Assembly: GCA_964011275.1 (NCBI GenBank)
Contig: CAXGOB010000001.1
Span: 62,001 to 126,000, forward strand
From: UBA7328 sp002471345
GTDB taxonomy: Bacteria; Bacteroidota; Bacteroidia; Chitinophagales; Saprospiraceae
Direction: 5' to 3'
Length of the DNA: 64,000 bases
Shown here: positions 34,756 to 43,016 of the stretch, one piece after another
Numbering within the stretch: the stretch's first letter is position 1
How the letters are laid out: every line of letters starts with the position of its first letter
Translations under genes and position numbers: made by a program
Notes under the pieces: model-generated
Databases searched by the model: none
What the model saw: only the letters and a program-made list of their open reading frames with translations
Told to the model about the DNA's origin: nothing

Positions 34756-36396
34756 TTGGGATTATATACTAAATATTCTTTATTACTTGTCTCTGCTCTT
34801 CTTATTGGAAATAGCTGTGCTAATAAAATAAGTCTTAGTGGGGGCCCAAAAGATGAAGTCCCCCCTCAACTAGACACTTTAAAATCCACTCCTAACTATC
34901 AGTTACAATTCACTCCTCAAGAAATCATTCTCACTTTCGATGAATTTATAAATTTTAAGGATCCATCCAAAAACGTTGTGATTTCACCTCCTTTGCAATA
35001 TGGAATGGAGATAGATCAAAGAGGTAAAGTGATAAAAATCAGTTTTGATGAAAAAGAAGTACTTAAACCGGATGTTACATATATCATCAATTTTGGAGAA
35101 TCCATTGCTGATTATACAGAAAACAATGTCTTGAAAAACTTTTCATATGTCTGTTCTACTGGGGACTACATTGATTCGTTAAGTATTGGCGGAAAAGTTT
35201 TTAATGCATTTACTAAAGCACCTGTAGAGAATATCACTGTGATGCTCTATGAAAATTTAGAAGACTCCGTAGTATTTACGCAACAACCATTCTATTTTAC
35301 AAAAACAGAAGGTGATGGTTCTTTTAAGCTTAAAAACCTCAGAGGTGATACATTCAAAATCGTAGCTATAAGAGATCTAAATCTCAATTATATGTATGAT
35401 GAAAGTGCGGAGGAATTTGCCTTTCTAAATGAAAACATAATTGTAGCGGATACAAATCAGCAAAACTTAGAGCTTCTTTCATTCAGGGCTGCCACCTCGC
35501 CAAGATATCAAGAAGGTGATGTCATCCATGATGGCTTGTTCTCTCTAAAATTTGATCAAAAATTAGAATTTAATCCAGTTACTGCCATTAACAAAGTTGA
35601 TTCTTATATTGAGAAAGACAACATGCTTGTAAGGGCATACATAAAAGATATTGAACTATACCCCATTCAATTTGAGATTAAGGTGGATACAATACAAGAT
35701 ACCATTGCTATAAGAAAGCCTCAAAATAAAGACCGAAAAGATCTTCCTACACTAAAATTGATGAAATCAAATATAAAAGGTGACATAGGCTTACACCCTA
35801 AGGATACGTTGGAAATAGAATTCAATTTTCCTCTAGATTCCCTGAATAGAGTATTGATGAATATGGATGAATCAGAAATTTTCATTAGCCCTAAAAACCC
35901 TAAGAAAGTATGGATAGTTAATGAGTGGGATGAGGGTGAAGATTATTCACTTTCATTAGATTCAAACTCCATTGTGGATTTTTATGGAAGAAGCATTGAT
36001 TCTACTGGATATGATTTTGAAGTAGCAAGAAGAAATGCCTTTGGAACATATGAAATCTCATTATCTTATGGAGATGAAGATGTAACTTATATTCTTACTA
36101 TTATTGATTCTGATAGAAATGAAATACATGTAGAATATGTAAATAGGGAGTCAGAGTCATTCATTATGAATAATATGATACCAGGTCCTCATACGATGAG
36201 CATTATTATGGATATGAATCAAAATAAAAAATGGGACACTGGCAATTACTCCAATAATTTGCAACCTGAAAGAATTAAAAACATTGCAATGGATATAATA
36301 GAAAGCAACAGGACGACTTCTTTTTCAGTTGATTTAGAAACTGTTTTCAGTCAGATTGACAGCACAAAAATAGACTTAATCGAAACAAAAGAATGA
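34756..36396 (+). CDS. Lipoprotein with SbsA-type Ig-like domain
   Basis: A 546-residue lipoprotein. The start must be the TTG at 34756: the in-frame xerD stop is only one codon upstream, and residues 1-21 form the signal and lipobox LLIGNSC. After Cys21 a conserved KISLSGGPKDEVPPQLD leads into an SbsA Ig-like domain (about 40-135, LTFDEFINF and VTYIINFGESIADYTENN). A second beta domain (about 140-230) looks like a carboxypeptidase-regulatory or SdrD-like fold (GDGSFKLKNLRGDTFKIVAI). The remainder is beta-rich. Function unknown. It shares an ATGA overlap with lptB. Confidence 0.8.
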   Translation: MGLYTKYSLLLVSALLIGNSCANKISLSGGPKDEVPPQLDTLKSTPNYQLQFTPQEIILTFDEFINFKDPSKNVVISPPLQYGMEIDQRGKVIKISFDEKEVLKPDVTYIINFGESIADYTENNVLKNFSYVCSTGDYIDSLSIGGKVFNAFTKAPVENITVMLYENLEDSVVFTQQPFYFTKTEGDGSFKLKNLRGDTFKIVAIRDLNLNYMYDESAEEFAFLNENIIVADTNQQNLELLSFRAATSPRYQEGDVIHDGLFSLKFDQKLEFNPVTAINKVDSYIEKDNMLVRAYIKDIELYPIQFEIKVDTIQDTIAIRKPQNKDRKDLPTLKLMKSNIKGDIGLHPKDTLEIEFNFPLDSLNRVLMNMDESEIFISPKNPKKVWIVNEWDEGEDYSLSLDSNSIVDFYGRSIDSTGYDFEVARRNAFGTYEISLSYGDEDVTYILTIIDSDRNEIHVEYVNRESESFIMNNMIPGPHTMSIIMDMNQNKKWDTGNYSNNLQPERIKNIAMDIIESNRTTSFSVDLETVFSQIDSTKIDLIETKE

Positions 36397-37133
36397 AGCT
36401 TCATTCCCAAAATTTAGTGAAAAAATATGGTGCCCGCACCGTGGTTAAAGAAGTTTCGATTGATGTAAATCAAGGCGAAATTGTAGGTTTATTAGGCCCT
36501 AATGGAGCAGGTAAAACAACCACCTTCTACATGGTTGTCGGTTTTGTAAAGCCTAAATCCGGTAGTGTTTTTCTTGATGAAGAGGAGATTACATCTCTAC
36601 CTATGTACCAAAGAGCCAGAAAAGGAATCGGTTATTTGCCACAAGAGGCTTCTGTGTTCAGAAGACTTTCTGTAGAAGACAACATCCTTGCAGTTTTACA
36701 AATGACTAATCTCAGCAAACAAGATCAGATAGAAAAGCAAGAAGCATTGATTCAAGAATTTGGTCTGGACAGGGTGAGGAAGACTTTGGGCAATGCGCTT
36801 TCTGGAGGAGAAAGAAGACGAACGGAGATTGCCAGAGCAATAGCAACAGATCCTAAATTTATCCTTTTGGATGAGCCATTTGCTGGCATTGATCCTATAG
36901 CCGTAGAAGATATACAGACTATTGTCTATCGCTTAAAAGACAGAAACATTGGAATTCTAATTACAGATCATAATGTGCAAGAAACCCTTTCCATTACTGA
37001 TAGAGCATATTTAATGTTTGAAGGCAACATCCTTAAGTCAGGCACTTCTGAAGAACTCGCTGCAGATAAACAAGTACGTAAAGTATATCTGGGAAATAAT
37101 TTTGAATTAAGGAAAAGGAAGATTGATGCCTAG
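36393..37133 (+). CDS. lptB: LPS export ABC transporter ATP-binding protein LptB
   Basis: A 246-residue cytoplasmic ATPase that powers lipopolysaccharide transport by LptB2FGC. Walker A GPNGAGKTT, the family-typical FRRLSVEDNILAVLQ after the Q-loop, signature ALSGGERRRTEIARA, Walker B FILLDEPFAGIDP and the H-loop ITDHNVQETL are all present; YLPQEASVF is characteristic of LptB. It overlaps the Ig-like lipoprotein gene by 4 bp and the next small lipoprotein gene by 8 bp. lptA, lptC, lptF and lptG are not next to it. Confidence 0.94.
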   Translation: MKLHSQNLVKKYGARTVVKEVSIDVNQGEIVGLLGPNGAGKTTTFYMVVGFVKPKSGSVFLDEEEITSLPMYQRARKGIGYLPQEASVFRRLSVEDNILAVLQMTNLSKQDQIEKQEALIQEFGLDRVRKTLGNALSGGERRRTEIARAIATDPKFILLDEPFAGIDPIAVEDIQTIVYRLKDRNIGILITDHNVQETLSITDRAYLMFEGNILKSGTSEELAADKQVRKVYLGNNFELRKRKIDA

Positions 37134-37377
37134 GCTGTTCCTTTTTGTTTTCATTCTAATCTTTGCAGCATGTGAAAACGGGCCCAAACCTGTTGTTGTA
37201 ACTTATCAACTTACACATAAAGCCGACACTACCTTCACAAAACAATACAAAGACTCTATTCAAATAAAAATGGACTCTTTTTGTATCAATAATTATGAAG
37301 AATTGTACAATAATGCTAGAGACTCTTTACTGCGTGAAGAATTAGCCAAAATTGAAAAGCTGATGTATGATAAGTAA
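37126..37377 (+). CDS. Small lipoprotein of unknown function
   Basis: An 83-residue lipoprotein starting at the ATG at 37126 (an in-frame TTG lies one codon upstream). The signal and lipobox are LFVFILIFAAC, followed by a short beta-like stretch (PVVVTYQLT) and a C-terminal amphipathic helix (YNNARDSLLREELAKIEKLM). I recognise no family. It overlaps lptB by 8 bp and the next lipoprotein gene by 11 bp, so it is translationally coupled to both. Confidence 0.65.
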   Translation: MPRLFLFVFILIFAACENGPKPVVVTYQLTHKADTTFTKQYKDSIQIKMDSFCINNYEELYNNARDSLLREELAKIEKLMYDK

Positions 37378-37717
37378 TACATTCACCTTTAGCAGAGAAA
37401 AAGTTTTTTGGCTTTTTTCTTTTTTGTTACTAGCTACTCTATCCTGTGGAGAAAATAAAGAAGAGGAAAGAAAAGAAGATTGGATATCAAATGAAGTTAA
37501 TCGTCAAATTGAAGAATTCATAATAGAAAGAAAAGCGGAATGTATGGAGGGAATTCTAAAAACTGCTGAAGCTGAGGTAGACAGTATCATCTCTCAAAAA
37601 GATCTTTTCGGTAATATCATGAATAAGGACATCCCCGAAAAGCCTATAAAACCTGAATATATTCCACTAGATTCTAATGCCCTCAAAAATCATAAAGTAG
37701 AGAAAGTTTTAGATTGA
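37367..37717 (+). CDS. Small lipoprotein of unknown function
   Basis: A 116-residue lipoprotein. The signal FWLFSFLLLATLSC places the lipid anchor at Cys27; the rest is a highly charged helical stretch (EEERKEDWISNEVNRQIEEF, then ECMEGILKTAEAEVDSI) and a proline-rich tail (IPEKPIKPEYIPLD). It looks like a distant partner or paralogue of the preceding gene, with which it overlaps by 11 bp. No family recognised. It ends the run that begins with xerD. Confidence 0.65.
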   Translation: MISNTFTFSREKVFWLFSFLLLATLSCGENKEEERKEDWISNEVNRQIEEFIIERKAECMEGILKTAEAEVDSIISQKDLFGNIMNKDIPEKPIKPEYIPLDSNALKNHKVEKVLD

Positions 37718-37744
37718 ACTCTTCCCTTATTTCCAATACATTTG
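37714..37744 (+). promoter_or_regulatory. Bacteroidota-type promoter of trhO
   Basis: TTG (37714-37716), 20 bases, then TACATTTG (37737-37744), matching the TTG / TAnnTTTG promoter pattern. The -7 box is 40 bp upstream of the trhO ATG, and the -33 box overlaps the stop codon of the preceding lipoprotein gene. Confidence 0.65.
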
Positions 37745-37784
37745 TCTTCGGTTAATCTGCAATTGACCTTTTTAATAAACATAC

Positions 37785-38843
37785 ATGAAAAATTTACACA
37801 ATCGTGTAAGTCGAGATCTGCTTTTAGATCGTTTGGCTAAAGATGACACTCCACGCATTACATTTTCTTTTTATAAATATGCTCACATATTAAATCCGCC
37901 CTTTTTTAGAGATCACCTCTACACAAAGTTGTCAGAGCATGGTGTTCTTGGACGAATATATGTATCAAAGGAAGGGATAAATGGACAAGCATCAGTTATA
38001 GCAAAGAATTTTGATCATTGCAAAAATGTCCTTTATGACATCACCTTTTTAGATGGGTGCAGACTTAATACAGCAATCGAAGATGACGGTAAGTCCTTCT
38101 TTAAACTTACTATAAAAGTTCGAAACAAAATAGTTGCCGACGGTCTAGACGATGAAACATTTGATACAACAAATAGAGGAATACACTTAGAAGCTGTAGA
38201 GTTCAATAATTTGGCAGATCAAGACAACACTGTCATCGTGGACATGAGGAATCACTATGAAAGTGAAGTTGGTCATTTTGAAGAGGCTATTTGTCCAGAT
38301 GTAGAAACTTTCAGAGAGTCTCTTCCTATTGTGGAAAAAATTCTTACTCCTCATAAAGAAGAAAATATTCTTCTTTATTGTACTGGAGGAATCAGATGTG
38401 AAAAAGCAAGTGCTTACTTCAAACACAAAGGATTTAAAAATGTCCATCAGCTCAATGGTGGCATTATAGAATATGCTAGACAATGCAAAGAAAAAGGGAT
38501 AAAAAATAAATTTAAAGGCAAAAATTTTGTATTTGATGAAAGGTTAGGTGAAGCAATTTCGAATGATGTCATATCTAAATGTCATCAATGTGGCGCCCCA
38601 TCCAATGATCATAAAAACTGTAAAAATGATCATTGCCATATTCTATTTATTCAATGCGATAATTGTAAAAAAATTTACAATAGTTGCTGCTCATTAAAAT
38701 GTAAAGACTTTTATGCTCTTTCTGAATCAAGACAAGAGGCTTACAAAAATGACATCACTTTTAATGGCACCTTATCAGGAAAGGGCAGATATAATAGTCT
38801 CAACAAGGATGAAATGTTGATTCTTCCGGATAAAAAGATTTAG
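37785..38843 (+). CDS. trhO: tRNA uridine-34 hydroxylase TrhO (rhodanese-related)
   Basis: A 352-residue member of the YceA/TrhO family, which with oxygen forms 5-hydroxyuridine at wobble position 34 of tRNA. The N-terminal acylphosphatase-like part has GRIYVSKEGINGQ; the rhodanese domain (about 130-235) has VDMRNHYESEVGHF and active-site Cys199 in LLYCTGGIRCEKA. The C-terminal region is Cys/His rich (CHQC, CKNDHCH, CDNC, CCSLKC), as in the long family members, and probably binds zinc. Monocistronic with its own promoter. Confidence 0.93.
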   Translation: MKNLHNRVSRDLLLDRLAKDDTPRITFSFYKYAHILNPPFFRDHLYTKLSEHGVLGRIYVSKEGINGQASVIAKNFDHCKNVLYDITFLDGCRLNTAIEDDGKSFFKLTIKVRNKIVADGLDDETFDTTNRGIHLEAVEFNNLADQDNTVIVDMRNHYESEVGHFEEAICPDVETFRESLPIVEKILTPHKEENILLYCTGGIRCEKASAYFKHKGFKNVHQLNGGIIEYARQCKEKGIKNKFKGKNFVFDERLGEAISNDVISKCHQCGAPSNDHKNCKNDHCHILFIQCDNCKKIYNSCCSLKCKDFYALSESRQEAYKNDITFNGTLSGKGRYNSLNKDEMLILPDKKI

Positions 38844-38926
38844 AATAGATATAACCTAACAGTTGCTACATGTTAATCTTCTTGTAAAGTCAGCGTTGAT
38901 AAGATGAGGTATGTGTAAATTCGTTT

Positions 38927-39370
38927 ATGCTTTTTACTTTCCTATTATTTACTTTTTCTTTTCTCAATCTTGATAGTCAAGAAGAATACCCCGTCACCTG
39001 GCATATCAAGGCAGAAAACACTGGAAACAGAACGTTTCAAGTCAGGTTTGAAGCCTACATTGACAAGGGATGGGTAATTTATGGTATGGAAACCTCTTCA
39101 GACGGACCAGTTTCTACTACATTTTCATTTGATATATTAAATAACATAAGATTAGAGGGCAGTACTAAGGAAATTACTAAAGCAGAAGTCAAATATGAGC
39201 CGCTTTTTGACGCAGAAGTCTTAAAGTTCTCTAAAAAAGCAATTTTCTCACAAAAGGTAACCCAACTTGGCAGTTCAAGGGTGGTCAAAGGTAATATCAA
39301 CTATATGGCTTGTGATGGAACAAAATGCCTTCCTCCCACTGATGTTCCTTTTGTAGCCTTATTAAAATAA
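38927..39370 (+). CDS. Stand-alone DsbD alpha-domain-like secreted protein
   Basis: A 147-residue protein with a signal peptide (about 1-18) followed by one domain resembling the N-terminal thiol-disulfide domain of DsbD (PF11412): a PVTWHIKAENTG strand, DKGWVIYG and the Cys pair in YMACDGTKCLPPTD. The same features recur at the start of the next gene (CDDERCLPPTD), so this is a free copy of that domain. It would work in the periplasm, passing electrons to or from the membrane DsbD encoded 11 bp downstream. The exact role is unknown. Confidence 0.8.
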   Translation: MLFTFLLFTFSFLNLDSQEEYPVTWHIKAENTGNRTFQVRFEAYIDKGWVIYGMETSSDGPVSTTFSFDILNNIRLEGSTKEITKAEVKYEPLFDAEVLKFSKKAIFSQKVTQLGSSRVVKGNINYMACDGTKCLPPTDVPFVALLK

Positions 39371-39381
39371 CAGCGAATAAC

Positions 39382-41415
39382 ATGAAATATCTATTCAACC
39401 TTCTATTTCTAATGTCTTTTAGTTTAGGTGTAATTTCTTTTGCCTTGGGGCAGGAGGAAATGCCAGTATCATGGACTTTTTCTATAGAAGAGATAGGAGA
39501 AAACAATTATAACTTAATTTTCAAAGCCGACATTGAAGATACATGGACAGTATACTCTCAATTCATAGAAGAAGGTGGGCCTGTTCCAACTACCATTTGG
39601 TATGAAAATGAAGACGTAATAGAAAGGATCGGAACAGCGGCAGAAAGTGGTCATCTGAAGAAAGGCATGGATCCTGTATTTGAGATGGAAGTCACAAAAT
39701 TTTTAGATGATGAGCCATATATTATAACTCAGCAAGTAAAAGTGAAAGATCCATCAGAAAAACTAAAGGGTTACCTCACATTTATGACATGTGATGATGA
39801 AAGATGTCTCCCTCCTACAGATATAGAGTTCACCTTCGATTTTGCTTCTGGAAAAGCAGGTATAGACAATGGGCTAGAAGCAGCTGATTTAGCATCTATA
39901 GATGGAAATGTTTTAGATCAAATCAGGCCTCAAATAACTGAATCATATGAGACACCATTAACCGATTGTGGTGATACTGGAGAAAAAAAAAGTAGTCTTC
40001 CTTGGATGTTCTTTTTTGGGTTTGTAGGAGGTCTTTTTGCACTTCTTACCCCGTGTGTATTTCCTATGATTCCTCTCACTGTCAGTTTTTTCACAAAAGA
40101 CACGAAGAGAAAAGGATGGGTCAATGGTCTTATTTATGGCCTTTCTATAGTTGTAATTTATGTTTCTCTAGGTCTTTTGCTCACTGCTTTTTTCGGTGAG
40201 GAAGCCCTTAATAGATTATCCACTAACTGGATAGCTAATACTTTATTCTTCTTGATATTCATAGGTTTTGCCTTTTCATTTTTTGGTTATTATGAAATCA
40301 CTTTACCAAGTTCATGGAGTACTAAGTCAGATCAAATGGCCGATAAGGGAGGGTTCCTAGGTATTTTCTTTATGGCATTTACTCTTGCTTTGGTTTCATT
40401 TTCATGTACAGGCCCAATTATTGGTACCGCCATTGTTCAAGCCGCCACAAGTGCTATAGGTCCCGCTGTGGTAATGTTAGGTTTTTCTTTGGCTCTTGCT
40501 TTACCTTTTGGACTATTTGCTGCTTTCCCAGCATGGCTTAACACACTTCCTCAATCTGGTGGGTGGATGAATTCTGTCAAGGTCTTTTTAGGATTTATAG
40601 AAGTTGCTCTTGCATTTAAATTTCTCTCAGTAGCAGATATGACAAATCATTGGGGATTTTTAAAATATGAACCTTTTATGGCCATTTGGGTGGTTGTTTC
40701 AACAGGAATGGCATTATATTCTTTCAAAATAATCAAATTTCCTCATGACAGTCCAGGGAAAAAATTAACATCTTCTAGTTGGGTTTTAGGATTAGGGTCG
40801 TTAGCTCTAGCGGCATATTTAGGCAGCGGATTTTTATATAATGACGATGTCAAGAGTTACAATTCACTTAAGCTTATGAGTGGTATTGCACCGCCCTCTA
40901 ATTATAATTTTCTGCTTCCTAAACCAGAATTAGATCCACTTATCAAACAAGATTATCCGTCCTATCATAAGTGTGCAAATAATATAGATTGCTTCAAAGA
41001 TTATTATGAAGGGTTGGCTTTTGCCAAAAAAGAACAAAGACCAGTTCTTCTTGATTTTACTGGATTCGGGTGTGTGAATTGTCGTAAGGTGGAAGAGCAT
41101 ATTTGGGTAGATAATAATGTGCGCTCTAAACTTAATAATGACTTCGTTTTGGTGTCTCTATATGTGGATGATGATAAGAAGCTAGAAGACATTTACATAT
41201 CAAAAACAAGGAAGAAGAAACTTAGAAATGTTGGAAACAAATGGGCAGATTTCCAGATTGTCAATTTTAAACAAAATTCTCAGCCGTTATACGTTATGAT
41301 GACTCCAGAAGAGAATGTAATAGCTCCTCCTAGAGGATACAAAGAAGGTATAAATGAGTATTTGGAATATTTGGATTGCGGTTTGAGTACTTTCAAAGCC
41401 CAAAGTTCATTATAG
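39382..41415 (+). CDS. dsbD: Thiol:disulfide interchange protein DsbD
   Basis: A 677-residue protein with the full three-part DsbD layout. A signal peptide (about 1-23) and alpha-like domain (to about 155) carry the CDDERC pair. The membrane core (about 205-480, eight or more helices) has Cys225 (LTPCVFPMIP) and Cys342 (SFSCTGPI). The C-terminal thioredoxin domain has Cys564-Val-Asn-Cys567 in FTGFGCVNCRKVE. It carries electrons from cytoplasmic thioredoxin across the membrane to periplasmic thiol proteins. It follows the stand-alone alpha-domain gene by 11 bp. A thioredoxin gene lies 1.2 kb away, but across an opposed gene. Confidence 0.92.
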   Translation: MKYLFNLLFLMSFSLGVISFALGQEEMPVSWTFSIEEIGENNYNLIFKADIEDTWTVYSQFIEEGGPVPTTIWYENEDVIERIGTAAESGHLKKGMDPVFEMEVTKFLDDEPYIITQQVKVKDPSEKLKGYLTFMTCDDERCLPPTDIEFTFDFASGKAGIDNGLEAADLASIDGNVLDQIRPQITESYETPLTDCGDTGEKKSSLPWMFFFGFVGGLFALLTPCVFPMIPLTVSFFTKDTKRKGWVNGLIYGLSIVVIYVSLGLLLTAFFGEEALNRLSTNWIANTLFFLIFIGFAFSFFGYYEITLPSSWSTKSDQMADKGGFLGIFFMAFTLALVSFSCTGPIIGTAIVQAATSAIGPAVVMLGFSLALALPFGLFAAFPAWLNTLPQSGGWMNSVKVFLGFIEVALAFKFLSVADMTNHWGFLKYEPFMAIWVVVSTGMALYSFKIIKFPHDSPGKKLTSSSWVLGLGSLALAAYLGSGFLYNDDVKSYNSLKLMSGIAPPSNYNFLLPKPELDPLIKQDYPSYHKCANNIDCFKDYYEGLAFAKKEQRPVLLDFTGFGCVNCRKVEEHIWVDNNVRSKLNNDFVLVSLYVDDDKKLEDIYISKTRKKKLRNVGNKWADFQIVNFKQNSQPLYVMMTPEENVIAPPRGYKEGINEYLEYLDCGLSTFKAQSSL

Positions 41416-41446
41416 ACGAGGGTTTGTACCCGTGGTAAAAGTGTTT

Positions 41447-42304
41447 TTATTCCCCGAAAACACCTTCCAGTATTCCAGCTAACCTCACTCCAGCACTGAG
41501 CAATCTCTCTTTTACTAAAGGGGTATAATCATGCGTATACTTGTACGAAAATGAGGGCAGTCCTGAATCTCTATCCGTATAGTCATAGATAGTATTGTAT
41601 ATGTTTTCTCTGAGGCTGATTGATTCATTTGCCCAATCTTTCATCGTACTGTTCTGATAATTTTTAATTTCTGATTCGGTCGCCTTATTAATAAAATGAG
41701 CAAACTCTGTATAACTGAGTTTTTCATGTTCTATAATATTCGTGTCCCAGACCCTGTGCAGATTAGACCTTTCTCCGAAGAACATTACACTGATTTTATT
41801 GCCGCCATGGTCCTTATTCTTACCGACATGAAGTGGCTGATGTATATCACCTACAATATGCACAAAGAAAGCAAGTGCAGTAGCTTTAGTAGAGTTATTC
41901 AGAGGTTTAGCTCTATTCTTTTTCATCAGATTTTCGAAATATTCAATAGCGTTTTTATCATTATTTAGAATTTTGAGCATGAGGTCAATAGCTTCTGTTG
42001 CATCATTTATTTTAGTGTCCGATGCATACTGCGATATGACTTGGTTTATGGTTTGATTAGAATGCACTGTGGTATAATGCCATGATTCTGCAAAGTCCCA
42101 CCCTTTCTCCGATTTGACATAATCAGGCCAGTTGGCTATTTCTGCTAAGTAGTTTTTCCCTAATACCTTTTGAATTTCAGATTTAGCATGGCTTGAGAGA
42201 TGGAGTTCACATATTTCTGCGACTATTCTATGTCCATTTTGACCCCAAGCTATGAGTAATTGGCTTTGGATGATGATTAGAAAAATGGATATTATGTGTT
42301 TCAT
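41447..42304 (-). CDS. Secreted S1/P1 nuclease family protein
   Basis: A 285-residue protein of the zinc-dependent S1/P1 nuclease family. The signal peptide ends at Ala19, leaving Trp20 as the mature N-terminus, a zinc ligand in this family, followed by GQNGHRIVAE. Other zinc-site elements are ANWPDYVK, SWHYTTVH, the VGDIHQPLHVG helix and the NLHRVWDTNII block. Homologues cut single-stranded DNA and RNA or remove 3'-phosphates; a nutrient-scavenging role outside the cytoplasm is inferred. It stands alone, convergent with dsbD across 31 bp. Confidence 0.9.
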   Translation of the reverse strand: MKHIISIFLIIIQSQLLIAWGQNGHRIVAEICELHLSSHAKSEIQKVLGKNYLAEIANWPDYVKSEKGWDFAESWHYTTVHSNQTINQVISQYASDTKINDATEAIDLMLKILNNDKNAIEYFENLMKKNRAKPLNNSTKATALAFFVHIVGDIHQPLHVGKNKDHGGNKISVMFFGERSNLHRVWDTNIIEHEKLSYTEFAHFINKATESEIKNYQNSTMKDWANESISLRENIYNTIYDYTDRDSGLPSFSYKYTHDYTPLVKERLLSAGVRLAGILEGVFGE

Positions 42305-42616
42305 TTATTTTGAATTCTTGAGTGACCTTAAAAGTTAATAAACATTTTGCAAATTTAATTAGAATATTTTGACGCTCAGCAGTCAAATCTAAATTCTCAT
42401 ACATTCTCAAAATTTACTCAGAACAACTGCATTTTACTTTACCAGATAAATAATGAAATTCACTTTTTTAGGTAAGACATAATATAGTGAAAACAAAAAA
42501 TTTCATTCCATAAATATATTTACAATACTATTTCATAGAGCATACATTTCTTGCCTTATGAATCGAAAATGAAACTCCAAATAGCGCAAAAGAATATCTT
42601 TTATTAAAAGTCAACA
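42305..42616. other. 312-bp divergent intergenic region, S1/P1 nuclease / trxA
   Basis: AT-rich DNA with no supported ORF, tRNA-like fold or repeat. The only signal I can point to is one -7-like box for the nuclease gene at 42350-42357; no TAnnTTTG match was found for trxA. Confidence 0.6.
42350..42357 (-). promoter_or_regulatory. Candidate -7 box for the S1/P1 nuclease gene
   Basis: TAAATTTG on the minus strand, an exact TAnnTTTG match, 45 bp upstream of the ATG. No TTG lies at the usual distance. Confidence 0.35.
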
Positions 42617-42994
42617 ATGTTTTGGAAAAAGAAAGAAAAGGTAATTGATTACGTAGCAGTAGATGATAACAATTTCGATGAAATCGTAACAGAAAGTCAT
42701 TTACCCGTTCTTATTGACTTTTGGGCACCATGGTGTGGTCCTTGCAAAATGCTAGGCCCTATTGTTGATGAATTGGCAACAGAATTTAAAGATAGAGTCC
42801 TTGTTGCAAAGGTCAATGTTGATGGCAGTCCAGGTCTTAGCAATTACTTTAAAGTCAAAAGTATTCCTACACTTATGTTTGTCAAAAATGGCAAGCTAGT
42901 AGAAAGATTATCAGGGATGGTTCCTAAACCTAATCTGGAAGAAATGCTAGAAGATCTCATAAATTTGGAAGTCTTATCAGAGGAAGAGGAGTAA
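42617..42994 (+). CDS. trxA: Thioredoxin
   Basis: A 125-residue cytoplasmic thioredoxin with the active site WCGPC at 39-43 in LIDFWAPWCGPCKMLGP and the cis-Pro loop SIPTLMFVKNG. It reduces protein disulfides and could feed electrons to DsbD. An N-terminal basic stretch MFWKKKEKVID and a C-terminal acidic tail (SEEEE) make it about 15 residues longer than E. coli thioredoxin; no signal peptide is seen. It is 22 bp upstream of yifB. Confidence 0.93.
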   Translation: MFWKKKEKVIDYVAVDDNNFDEIVTESHLPVLIDFWAPWCGPCKMLGPIVDELATEFKDRVLVAKVNVDGSPGLSNYFKVKSIPTLMFVKNGKLVERLSGMVPKPNLEEMLEDLINLEVLSEEEE

Positions 42995-43016
42995 TGATTC
43001 TTGCTGAAAAAACAAA

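Noticed and set aside
41441..41463. Hairpin GTGTTTT/AAAACAC between dsbD and the S1/P1 nuclease gene
   Set aside because: Weak AT-rich stem that runs into the coding end of the nuclease gene and has no U-tract; could be chance.
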